Assembly: GCF_964204645.1 (NCBI RefSeq)
Contig: NC_134027.1
Location: 15,428,485 to 15,488,484 of the forward strand
Reading direction: 5' to 3'
Length of the DNA stretch: 60,000 nucleotides
DNA from: Tubulanus polymorphus
Lineage: Eukaryota > Nemertea > Palaeonemertea > Tubulaniformes > Tubulanidae
Shown here: one piece after another, positions 45,734 to 56,122 of the stretch
Layout: each line of letters opens with the position of its first letter
Numbering within the stretch: position 1 is the first letter of the stretch
Notes under the pieces: generated by a model
The model's database searches: none
What the model was told of the DNA's origin: nothing
The model's input: only the letters and a program-made list of their open reading frames with translations
Translations under genes and position numbers: made by a program

Positions 45734-47044
45734 GATGAGAAGATACCATGTGAAATTTGTGGTGAACTTCTAAGAAAAAGTAATATGGCTCGACATATGA
45801 AAAAACATGATGAAAATTATAAACCCCCTAGACTAAACTGCCCAAAATGTAATAAATCATTCTCAAGAAATCATGTTAAAAAACATTCAGAGAAGTGTAA
45901 AATTAATGGCGCAACGGCTAATGTTGATAGTAACGAAAGTAATAGTAATTCTGTTGAAGTTGAACCTGAAGTTATTTGGAAAAGACCATTCTTATTCTAT
46001 GATAAGGACAATATAAAAGATCATTTCTGTGAGCCTTGTCAAATGAAATATAACCCTGAAAATATAGAAGATTGGGAGAATCATCAATTTCGTAAAGCAC
46101 ATATAGATAAAATTTATAATAAATTTGAAACTGAATTCAATGAAAGAAAAAATAATTTATTAGAAAAAATAAAATATGAGAAAACGTTACCAGATAATAA
46201 AGAAACAGTTGAAAAGTTAGAAAAACAATATAATGAATTAACAAGAAAAACATATTATTGTAAATTGATTATTACAACAAGTAATTCAAATCTACATAAT
46301 AGAACAATAAAACATAAAGAAAACGTAAGAAAATACCAGGAGCTTAATGAAGATCTATTACCAATAAATTATAAACAAAAATGCCCACAATGTAATTACG
46401 CGACCTTAAGACAAGAAGGTACTGTGTTATTTTGTAATGAATGTGGATGGCAAAAGAATTTATGGAGTGAAGAAAAAACTAGAAATTTTCTCATAAATTA
46501 AATTATCTAGATGAAATTTTTAAAATATTTTCTATAGAAGATCATACACCAGAATATATGCAATGGCTTGAAAAAATGAAAATAATAGAAAATAAAAATG
46601 GTGAAATAACTAAAAAATATATTATGAAAACAATTATTCCGTCAACATTTAACACAAAACAAAAGAAAATGTATTTATATTTATTATTCAACGATTATTA
46701 TGAAAAACCTAAATTAACAGAAGAAGATATGGAAAATATAAAAAAATATTCAAACAAATATTAATGTATCATTTGGAAAATAGAATAACAGATTCAATTA
46801 ATTATAAATTCTTTTTAAATAAGATTGTAAATTATTTAAACATAGATATTATAATTCCATTTGATGAATTAACAAACAAAAAGAAACAAAGAGAGCGAGA
46901 TGAAATGTGGAACAAGATAGAACTTTATTTAAATAAGAAAAATGAAATGGAAGAAGAAGCTAAACAAATTATACAAGAACAATAAAATGAAAATGAAGAA
47001 GCCAATAGTGATTTCGATTATGATGATATTGATTTTATGTTTTA
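45731..47044 (+). pseudogene. zinc-finger/zinc-ribbon protein, possible late transcription factor
   Basis: Start in CTAATAAATGG. Zinc motifs in order: CEICGELLRKSNMARHMKKH, CPKCNKSFSRNHVKKHSEKC-type, HFCEPCQMKYN...H, a charged coiled coil, then a ribbon CPQCNYATLRQEGTVLFCNE-CG. After a frame change at about 46485 a helical region follows (DHTPEYMQWLEKMK; KKMYLYLLFNDYYEKPKL), a second break at about 46760, and an acidic tail ending at 47044 after a TAA at 46983. A C-terminal ribbon plus helical domain recalls VLTF3-like viral late transcription factors; with the TAAATG promoters here that is attractive but unproven. Its end meets the PolB stop tail to tail. Absent from copy 1. Confidence 0.55.
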
Positions 47045-50000
47045 ATGTCCATAAGGTAATGTTTTTATACCATCATCTAAAATATGCCTTTTATCATCAA
47101 ATGGATTTAAACTAGTTTTTTCAACTTCATTAATGTACATCTCATGATCTTCTGATCTTAAACAATTCATTTTGTGTTTCATTACAATTGATTTATAAAA
47201 ACACTTTATATAATCTTGAAATTCTATATGTTTATCAACCACATGTTTTGTTATTCCTTTTGACTTTTTAGCTTCATGATCTTTTGTTCTATAACTATAC
47301 ATTTTACTTCTTATCCCAACAAATTCAATCATTTCATCACCCCCTAGTTCATCTTTAAATTTACCAGGAATCTTTTTATTATCATTGCTAAATAGTTCAT
47401 GATCTTTGGGATAATTGCTAAAATCAAAATGATGTTTTAATGTTTTTAAGTCTTTTGTTATGTCATTTGTCTTGATTTTTAGTATGTAACTGTCAGTATT
47501 GACTGCTATTAATGGAAATCCATAGTTAAATGTACCATCTTCAGTTGATAAATCATAAACATAATCTGATGGGTTATATATTTCAAATAAATCCTTAACT
47601 TCTTCTGTTAACTCATTTTCTACATGGCTTAAATTAAAGCAATTTGGTTTAGATTTAATCAATCCAATATTCATATTAAAACCCAATGAATTGCATAATA
47701 TATTCAATCCTGATATAGCAACTTTTCCTTTTTGAGCTAAAGATATCGTTTTGCGGTTTTTGAAACTTTTTGAACCATCTGCTGCGTAGAATCCAATGAA
47801 GAACCATTTTCTTAAATTATTTTTTTTGCATTTAATACATAATCTGGTACTATCTTTTCTTTTGTTGAAGTATTACTTTTCACTATTGCATGAATATAGA
47901 ATTCATCATTATATTTTATAGCAAAATCTTTAGGATTATTTACAAGTATTCTATAAACTGCTGATGATTTCATATGATCCATGATTCTAAATGTTTTATG
48001 TGAATAAACTTCTTCACAGAATTTCTTAATTCTTTCTAATAATTTTAAGTCTTGATTGCATAAATACCAACAATATTTATTACCCCAAACATAATTATAC
48101 ACACCTGCTGAACCATCTCCCATGAAAAATCCTTTGATAAAATATTCTTTTTCTTCTAATGTTTCGGGTTCTATGTTATAAATATTATCAATTATTTCAT
48201 CAAATGACATATGATTCATTCTTTGGAAAAATCTTTTATGTAACAATTCATCTCCAATTTTTATATCAGTTGGTTTTATTTCATCGCCATTTCGTTTAAT
48301 AAAACTATGATCTTCTGTTACATCTACAAACCCTAATTTAGTTCTAACTCTATAGATTTTCTTATTTGTTTTATGCCTAATAATATTCTTTAATTTTTTC
48401 CATCCATTTCTTGTCCAAACATCCATTAATCCATTTATTTGTATTAATTCTTTTTCACCATATGAAATATAACATTCATTTTGTTTTGGAATTATTTCTG
48501 AAATTCTTCTTATCAATATTTTATCATTACATTTTAATAATATTGGGGTGTCAGCTGTTACAGAATCAAAATATAATATTTCAATATCCTTTTCTCCAAA
48601 AAGTGGTTGTAAAACATTATAATAAAAATCATACATTAATAATTTTGATACTTCTAAAACAGTTGAACCAATGAATATAGGATTATCAAATTTCATTGAC
48701 GTTCTTTTTAATTTAACTGCTGTTAAATAATCTTCAAATCTTTTATTTCCTAAATGTCTAGGACTTGATTGTAAATGTCTTAATCTTTCAGAATTATTTA
48801 CTAATTCAATATCATTTCTATTTCTAATATTTTCGCATGTTTTTCCATAAAAACTATTGTTCATTAATTTGAAGAAATCTTTTTCAAAATCTGTTTTTGA
48901 TATGGTTCTCTGTTGAGTATTAAAATCTATATATTTTTCTAACCACTTCGATTGATTAAATTCAATATATCTATGTACTTTCTTTAATTTCATTCCTTGT
49001 TTTAGATAAAATTTTAACATTCTATAATGAACGATATAATTGTATTTATTATTTTGAGTAAGTATTAATTTTCCTGGAAAAAGATGATCTTTCGGTTTTA
49101 TTTTCTTCTGGTATTCACTTAAATAACTATCATCTACAGTTAAATGTTCTGGGCAATAAGGTAAGTTTCTTGTTTTAAACTTTATATTTTCAGGATATTC
49201 TAAATCAACTACAAAGAAATAAATAATTGGTGCTTCATCTTCTAAACTCATAATTGCGCTTTCCCAATTAGTTTTATCATCATTTTCAACTTCTGTTAAT
49301 ATAAAATTTTTGTATGGTTGAGGTTGCATCATTGCCCAACCATATAAATTATTGGCGTCAATATATAATAATTTATATTCATCATTTGCTTTAAAATATC
49401 TATCTCCCATAACACCACTAATTCCACCTCTAATTGATTTTTCAAATAATAAAACCATGTCTGGTTCTTTTAATAAATCTAATTCTACATTTGTATATTC
49501 TAAACCACATTGCCAGGTTAAACCAGGACTAGAGTAGCAATAACAAGGATCAACATTAAAATGATTCAAATTAACTTCTCTAAATTTTTCAAATATGTCA
49601 GCTAATATCATAACATCTGATTTTAAATATAAATCAACTAATTCACCATGATTTTTCATCTTAAAATGATTCCAAATATTTAATGTTCTATTAAACACTT
49701 CGTCTTTCACATACTCCTCTATTAATTGATCATAAAATTGATCTTTTAATAATTCTGTTACATTAAAATCATTGTGTGTTTTATAAAATGAATAAGGAAT
49801 TGCACCTTTATATCTCAATAATTTAAAATCTTGGTCATTTGGATAATAATATCGAGTTATTATAAAATCATTATCAACTAAACTTTTTGATAAATTATCT
49901 AATGAACTTGCTAGAAATCTATAAGAATCTAAAAATCTAATGCAACCAAATTGAAATGAAATATAATTTTCAGATGTTTTAGCTAATAGTTTAAAATCAT

Positions 50001-52077
50001 ATTTTCTTACATTTACACCATTCATAGCATTATATTCTTCTATTTCTTGATTAATTGTGCCCAATTTCTTTGATATTGTTTTATAAATAGATGGGTATCA
50101 TAGCCTGATAAATTATGAAATAATATTGGTACGAAATTAACTTTCTTTGCTTGTAAATTGCAATCTTCATGAGCAGCTCCATGATATTTTGAATTTAAAT
50201 GATCATGATCTCTTAACTTTTTTATCAAATGAATAAAAACGTTGAATAACAACAGTGAGTTGCATAATTAAAATCAATTTCATCTTCTATTGTCATAACT
50301 ATTCTTTTATTTTTGTTTAATAATTTTGAAAAATCACTTTCTAATTCAATCATTTTATCACAAAAATCATTAAATACATCTTCACCTCTAAAAGAAATAT
50401 ATTGACTTTCATATAATTTGGGATAATTTGATTTGACGTAAATTCCATAAGCAGCAGCTCTTTGATGAACTTTTTTAATTGTATTTATAATTGGTGGGTC
50501 TTGTATTGTGTCTTCATTTCCTTTATCCATTGATTTAAATAATTGCTTTTTGTTATATATTTCTTTTCTATCTCGATCAGTTAATTCTTTATTCAACGAT
50601 ACAAAATCCCCATAAATTACAAAGGGAACAATATTCTTAAATTTATGATTAGTAAATTTCAATTTATAATCTTTTTCTGTTGGCATTATTAATTTGCAAA
50701 AATCTTTATTATCACATAATTCTTTATGTTTTAATAATGTATTCTCTGTCATAAATTTAGATAAACATTTTCTACATAGATAAATTTTACGATGATGATC
50801 ACTTTCTGTTCTAAAGAATAAATCAATTTGTTTTAACCACATATAATGTTCATTTTCATCTTTTTTGTAATATAACAAATCTATAGCATTTTCATCATCA
50901 TAATATTCTGTTAAATATAAAGCTTCCAATGTATAATCTTTAATATTTTCACCTTTTGTCTTTGGTAATTGCATTAATTCAAATACATTTATTTTTAAAT
51001 TATTAACTTTTTCTATTTTAGGAATCATTTTTATAGTTACTGGATATTGATCAATTTTATATAATGTTTCATATTTCCGGTAATTTGTTATTCTAAAACT
51101 ATGCGTCATATCTTCTGTTGGGTGTAAACAACTAATAATTGACCATAGAAAACATTTATTATCTTCATTTTGAACATTTATTACTGCTTTTGTTGTAAAT
51201 GGTAATTTAATATAAGATGATGCTTTAATATCCTTTTCTGTTGTAAAGTTTGAATCATTTTTAAACATTTTATTACTTTTTGATGTTTTATTCCTTTTTG
51301 TATTGTAAACATTTAAATCTAAATATATAATTTCATTCAATGTTAAGCCAGAACCCTCAAAATATCTTTCTTCAATATGACGTTTAAATTCATTAAATAT
51401 TTTTTCTAACTTCTCTTTTATTTGCGTTTTTGAAATAATTTCTTCAGAGAGTGTTTGAATATTATAATCCATTTTTTCTTCTGACTTTATAAAACTTACT
51501 TTCCCAGAGATACTAATTTTTGGATATTCAACATCTGTTACCAAATCTAGTATTTTTTCTATTATTTCATTAAATTTACTATAATCTTCTATTGTTGTAC
51601 CTTTAAAAAATCTAAATATAATAGCTGCAGGACCAATTTTACTATGTAATGTTTCTAAAATTTCAATTGTATCTTTTATTTCTAGTGAATCAATATAATT
51701 TCTAACATTTTCCATGTAAGGTTTATTTGAAATGGATTTAGTTTTTGAATTTGGTTTTTTTACTTTTTGAGGTTTATTGTTAAAATAATCTTTTCCTAAA
51801 ACATTATTACTCAAATTTTGATGGTGTTTTTGTGATTCGAGATGTCTATTATAATTCCTTTTTGTTATAAATTCATTACAAACTTCACATTTTATTTCAT
51901 CCACATTCATATTTTCTAATCGTTCTTTTCTTTCATTGGAATTTTCTGAAGTTTCAAAATCTATAACATTTTTTATATGATTTGACGTTTTTTCATGTCG
52001 TGATTTTTGGGATTTATCGATGTATTTTTTACAATATTAACATTATTGTTTTCTGGCTGGTGTTCATTCTCCCCCAT
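47042..52077 (-). pseudogene. polB: protein-primed DNA polymerase B, copy 2, intein-containing
   Basis: Start at 52077 in CCTAATAAATGGG, inside 25 bp of the right TIR. Zinc fingers (CEVCNEFITKRNYNRHLESQ; CRKCLSKFMTENTLLKHKELC-like), exonuclease I GDFVSL (about 50604; Glu replaced by Val, unlike copy 1), HNH-like RDHDHLNSKYHGAAHEDCN, Exo II HNLSGYDTHLF, palm motif A YIDANNLYGWAMMQ, motif B KLMNNSFYGKTCEN, then motif C YFD interrupted by an intein and resumed as TDSYILK. Frame changes near 51990, 50225, 50050 and in the intein (about 47825). About 20-25% divergent from copy 1 at protein level. Confidence 0.92.
47498..48564 (-). other. intein with LAGLIDADG homing endonuclease in PolB
   Basis: Inserted exactly between D and T of the YFDTDS motif, shown by comparison with copy 1. 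First residue Ser in block A SVTADTPILLKCND; block B VTEDHSFIKRNGDEI with the T-x-x-H; first LAGLIDADG-type motif FIKGFFMGDGSAG (about 48100-48140), second IGFYAADGS (47771-47800); block F VYDLSTEDGTF; C-terminal PLIAVN followed by +1 Thr. Length 1,067 bases: 356 codons less one base, the missing base lying in an A8 run at about 47825. The penultimate residue is Val instead of the usual His. These are the features of a full-size, bifunctional class 1 intein at the site called pol-c in archaeal polymerases. Confidence 0.93.
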
Positions 52078-52098
52078 TTATTAGGAAAAAAAATTACT
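52078..52098 (-). promoter_or_regulatory. late-type promoter context of PolB in right TIR
   Basis: Minus strand: AGTAAT, T8 run, CCTAA, then TAAATGG over the start codon. The same T-run plus TAAATG layout precedes nearly all Polinton genes in the window. Confidence 0.55.
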
Positions 52099-52162
52099 TG
52101 TGGTGATGAGTGGTGTCTCGACCGCACGACCTCTGGTATGAAAGCCCACTTTTCCAATTACT
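52093..52162 (-). repeat. right terminal inverted repeat, Polinton copy 2
   Basis: Inverted copy of 35424-35493; ends CCAATTACT at 52162. Confidence 0.95.
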
Positions 52163-52168
52163 GTAGTA
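52163..52168. other. target-site duplication, right (GTAGTA)
   Basis: Second copy of the 6 bp duplication. Confidence 0.95.
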
Positions 52169-52416
52169 TTAGACCAGAGAGACGACCAGAGAACAAGAAC
52201 TCAGCACGACGAACAGTGTAGTCTTACAAAAATGCCTCCTGATTTATTCATACACAGATATTTATATGCAGCAAATATGACGGCCACAGACCGTGAATAA
52301 CAAATAGTATTGAATTCGGAAATATACAGTTTACAGTTTACTGGACAGTTCAGTCACATTCGAAACAACAACATAGTTGACAGAGTTGAGTCACTCCATA
52401 GGACCGAGTCCCGACA
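52163..52416 (-). repeat. BEL/Pao 3' LTR, split by Polinton copy 2
   Basis: On the minus strand, purine-rich GGGAGAA precedes TGTCGGGACTCGG at 52416, a BEL-type LTR start. It contains CATATAAATA (TATA-like, about 52262) and GAATAAATCAGG (polyadenylation-like, about 52238), and ends ...CTAATACTAC at 52163; with the base at 35417 it would close as TACTACA. The Polinton therefore entered at the last bases of this LTR. Confidence 0.6.
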
Positions 52417-54805
52417 TTCTCCCGGCGCGAAGTTTCTGCAAGGCTGCAACGGCAGCAGCACGTTTTGGGCGGATGATCCTTTTTTTTACTCGCTTTTTCG
52501 GGTTGTGGCTCCTGTTTCGCGAATTCTTGATGATTTATTTCGAGCGGGTACAACTTATTAATGGGTCTACTCGTTCGACCCTTAGCGGTTCGCACGACCG
52601 CCGATCGCACACAGTTATCATTTCCACGATTCAACTTTTCGATGATACCCAAACGCCATGTAAGACGAGGGTTATCCGCGTGGATTTGAACGATATCACC
52701 TATTTTCACTATTTCCTGATTATTTCCGGACTGATTATGTCGCTCCCTGAGTGCGGTGAGGTACTCGTTTTTCCATCTACCCCAGAAATGCTGCACGAGT
52801 ACGGCGCGATGTTCTTGCCGACGATTCAACTCGCTATGACCATAATCTGGATCAGCCAACGTATCAGCATCAGTAATAGGTTGCGGAAGAGCCGATATTC
52901 TGCGCCCATAGATTAAGTGAGAAGGAGTTAGTGGTTCTAGTTCTAAAACACGGCTATCAACATATGTTAAAGGTCTATCATTAATTATACATTTACATTC
53001 AATAACAACAGTATTCAATTCATCGTAGTTAAGTTTTGCACGACCGAGGACTCTTTTCAGACAGCTTTTTACCATCCCAACTAACCTCTCCCAAAATCCT
53101 CCGAACCACGGAGCTCTTTTTGGAATGAAACGCCATTCGACCCCATTCTGGGCCATGAATTGAAAGATTTTCAGTGATTTGAATAAATTCGAGAGTTCCT
53201 CGAATGCGCATGTAACAGTTGAAGCATTATCAGAATACACAATACGTGGAAACGATCGACGAGCACAAAACCTACGAAATGCTAAAAGAAAGGCATCACA
53301 GGTAAGGTCAGTTACAAGTTCTAAATGTAACGCTCTAGTAATAGCGCATGTTATAAGACAAATATAAACCTTTGCATCAGATGATTCGGTTCTTACGATT
53401 AAAGCGCCTGTATAATCAATACCAACTACTGAAAAGGGTGGCGCTTCTTGAACTCGTACGGCGGGTAATGGAGCCGGATCGGGAAGCACGAATGGTTTAC
53501 CAGTGCCAGCCTTAATACAAGGCACACACTTGTGTATCAAAGAGGTAATACGACGACGAATTTGTGTTACCCAATATTTCTGTCTAACAAACGCTATTGT
53601 TGCATTAACACCTTCATGCATTACCTTAATACAATGGACGTAACGAAGATACAAAAACGTGAATCGATGGGTTCTCGGCAACAGGATCGGGTACTTCGTT
53701 TTCACTGGAAGCCTAGCGTTCTGTATTCTCCCCCCGCAACGAAGGACGCCATCAGACAAAACAAGTTTCAACTGTCTTACCAAAACTTGTCGTGGCTTCG
53801 AATTGGAACGTAAGGAATGAATAATATCACCAAATCCTTCACTCTGAATACCGAACACCCATTGATTCTCCGCGAATTCGCGTTCTTCTACAGTGATTGG
53901 ATCTGAAAGAGGGACAAAACTTTTACGCAGTAACATATTTACAAATCTGTATACACGAAACGTCACTCTCAACAGGTCATTCAACGAATTAAAGCTATCA
54001 ATATCCATAGCCTTATGTATACCGTAACAAGTATTCGATCCAACTGACGTAGCTGTAACAGTAACGAAAGAATTATTTGCGAAATCAACAGTATCGAAAT
54101 GAAAATTTGGTAGCCGAGACTCTGATAGCCATGTCGGCCCTTTCCACCATAATTCACACAAAGTAAGAGTATCCGCAAAAACCCCACGTGAAAGAAGATC
54201 TGCAGGATTACTTTCACTGTTACAGTAATGCCAGTATGACATGCATTTAGAGGTCAACCTTCGGATTTCTAAAATCCGATTCATAACAAACGTACTCAAT
54301 TGTCTATCGGAATTAATCCAGGACAGAACAATTTGGCTATCAGACCAAATATGTGTATCAATATGTAGTCGAGAATCCATCGATTCTTTAATGTAAGTAG
54401 CCAAACGTGATGCGAGCAAGGCAGCCATGAGTTCCATTTCTGGAATTGTTCTCACTTTGATAGGAGATTCCCTATTCTTAGAAATGACAAATGATGTCTT
54501 GCCCTCAACCTTGAGATACCCAACGGCCCCATAGGCTGACTTGCTTGCATCACCGAAAACATGAAGTTCACACTTCTTACCGATGATCCCGAAATCAAAA
54601 TATGCTCTGGGCAAAAAACAACTCTAGTACTAATAGATAAATCACGTGAAATAACTGCCCATTGATCACGAAGCTCCAAAGATAAAGGTTCACCCAGTCA
54701 AGACCGGATTTCCACAAATTCTGAGTAAGTTTCTTTGCTAAAATAGTGACTGGAGTAATTAATCCTAGTGGATCGTAAACCCTGGCCGTTTCACTCGGTG
54801 TTGTC
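52350..54805 (-). pseudogene. BEL/Pao retrotransposon pol, 5'-truncated
   Basis: The frame from 54614 to 52350 (754 codons) carries an RNase H-like/A17-linked part (LHVFGDASKSAYGAVGYL, PEMELMAALLASRL), a zinc-binding H2C2 domain (HEGVNATIAFVRQKYW, HKCVPCIK), integrase core D-D-E (VVGIDYTGAL; RIVYSDNAST; FGGFWERLVGMVK) and a C-terminal DUF5641-type domain (HFWGRWKNEYLTALRERH, RPINKLYPLEI). Upstream (54805-54615) is ARVYDPLGLITPVTILAKKL from the end of the RT, shifted by a one-base insertion in a T-run at about 54630 and a one-base deletion at about 54700. Everything 5' of this is missing. The end of the frame reads into the LTR, usual for BEL. Confidence 0.9.
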
Positions 54806-55004
54806 ATATCGCGGAAAGACGGAATCGCGGAATTTTCCAAAAACGCGGAATTTCTTCATTTTTACTATAAATAGTAAACGGGGTTTTCCCACGGGGATAC
54901 CCACTGTCGGACAGGGCACCGGACCCAGGTTTTCAACATCGGGAATTAGTATTTGATAATTTATTATATCGCCAGTCAACAACTTTACGATACTGTTCCA
55001 AATA

Positions 55005-55086
55005 ATGGAGAACCTAGGCAATACGTGCTTCGCGAATTCAGTGATACAGAGTATCGCTGCATTAACTGAAGGAATACAAATCGATG
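55005..55086 (+). CDS. ubiquitin-specific-protease-like first exon, copy A
   Basis: ATG, then NLGNTCFANSVIQSIAALTE, matching the Cys-box of C19 ubiquitin-specific proteases (N-L-G-N-T-C-[FYW]-x-N-[SA]-x-[LI]-Q), including the catalytic Cys. The exon ends at a consensus donor (GATG/GTACGTAA). No His-box exon is visible downstream in the unit, so it is either a first exon of a gene continuing elsewhere or a captured fragment. Deubiquitylation is the family function; nothing here shows activity. Confidence 0.5.
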
Positions 55087-55640
55087 GTACGTAAACGTAG
55101 GATTTGTGATGACATCATGGGTCATTCTCCAGGACTCATTTCCGAGTTAAGATTTGACTCTGGTCTCTGGATTTAAAACATTGGAAATGAATTGATTCTA
55201 AGTAACTGAGAGTTAACTCACAACTGTGGAACTGGATCGATGTCAGACGAAAATAAATAGACATTATGTATATTTCATTCTGGCTTAGGATTGTTCATGC
55301 GTGTTGTGTGTCTACATTGTTGTTATAAGCGAATGTGGTTTATCTTTTAGAATTAAATGATATGAAAGATTATAAAATGGTTTCGTTTTTTTAATGTTTA
55401 GTTTGTGACTGCTATAACATATATGTCCCTATGCTAATTATTTGGATCAAAAGAATCTTATTGGTACCGGTACTGGACGGCCGTAAAATTATAATAATTT
55501 CAAAGGAATTTGAACCGGTACTTGTTTGGTCGTAGGATTTCATGTTTGCAACCATCTACAACTACGGTCCTACACCTCGAGTAGTTAGGGTATGTCACTA
55601 TGGTACCGCAGTGGAGTGAGGAGTGAGGAGGGAGGAGGGA
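55087..55640. other. non-coding stretch of unit A
   Basis: No gene seen. Contains the small palindrome GGTACCGGTACTGG-like at about 55461 and GAACCGGTACTTG at about 55511. Confidence 0.4.
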
Positions 55641-55744
55641 TGACGTCATACCGGAAGTGACGTCATCCAAGATGGCGGCCGGAAGTGACGTCATCCAAGA
55701 TGGCGGCCGGAAGTGACGTCATCCAAGATGGCGGCCGGAAGTGG
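55641..55744. promoter_or_regulatory. three tandem 28 bp ETS/CRE/YY1-like site units, copy A
   Basis: Units at 55651, 55679 and 55707, each with CCGGAAGTG (ETS-like), TGACGTCA (perfect CRE palindrome) and CCAAGATGGCGG (YY1-like). An extra CRE lies at 55641. Such site clusters mark CpG-type, TATA-less promoters in animals. Divergent or flanking genes are the USP-like exon (left) and the Cys-rich gene (right). Confidence 0.6.
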
Positions 55745-55853
55745 CGGTTAAAATTCAAATTTCAAATTTTTGGCGGGAAAATTCAAAATTTTTCCGTTAA
55801 ATCCAAATCAAATTATTGACAACAAATCCAAATCAATTTATTGGCGGTTTTAA

Positions 55854-56005
55854 ATCCAAATTTATTTATTGGTATGATTGAATCCTAGATGGCGCTTACG
55901 CATTCCTATGCGTGTTTATGGCGGTGTTCAATCCAAATTTATTTATTGGTATGATTGAATCCTAGATGGCGCTTACGCATTCCTATGCGTGTTTATGGGA
56001 AAAGT
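55854..56005. repeat. 77 bp direct repeat, two units, copy A
   Basis: Units begin ATCCAAATTTATTTATTGG at 55854 and 55931 and contain GAATCCTAGATGGCGCTTAC and GCATTCCTATGCGTG. The TCCTAGATGGCGC core is a variant of the upstream CCAAGATGGCGG site and recurs at about 56010, 56715 and 56808. Confidence 0.8.
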
Positions 56006-56122
56006 TGAATCCTAGATGGCGCTATTACGAGATCATATGTGTACGACCAAAAATTAAAGAAAACCAAAAATTAAAAAAACAATGTAAAACAATAAAAAAA
56101 ACATTTTATTCACCGTTAAAAT

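Larger units (their letters stand above)
35424..52162. mobile_element. complete Polinton/Maverick copy 2, 16,739 bp
   Basis: Bounded by about 70 bp terminal inverted repeats beginning AGTA and flanked by a perfect 6 bp duplication, the textbook Polinton layout. It carries the defining gene set: protein-primed PolB, retroviral-like integrase with chromodomain, packaging ATPase, double-jelly-roll capsid protein and a penton-like protein, plus seven or eight accessory genes. Most genes are on the minus strand; the OB-like gene and the Zn-ribbon gene are on plus. It is inserted at the end of a BEL LTR. PolB, integrase, MCP and others have one or more breaks, so it is not autonomous as assembled. 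Confidence 0.97.

Noticed and set aside
48411-48674. Plus-strand frames antisense to the PolB/intein region
   Set aside because: Shadows of the AT-rich coding strand.
54768-55021. Short frames on both strands between the BEL fragment and the USP-like exon
   Set aside because: They span the junction of unrelated sequences and match no family; likely chance.
55500-55694. 64-codon minus-strand frame over the ETS/CRE/YY1 array (also 59127-59321)
   Set aside because: The encoded repeats simply translate the 28 bp DNA repeat; no conservation beyond the duplication.
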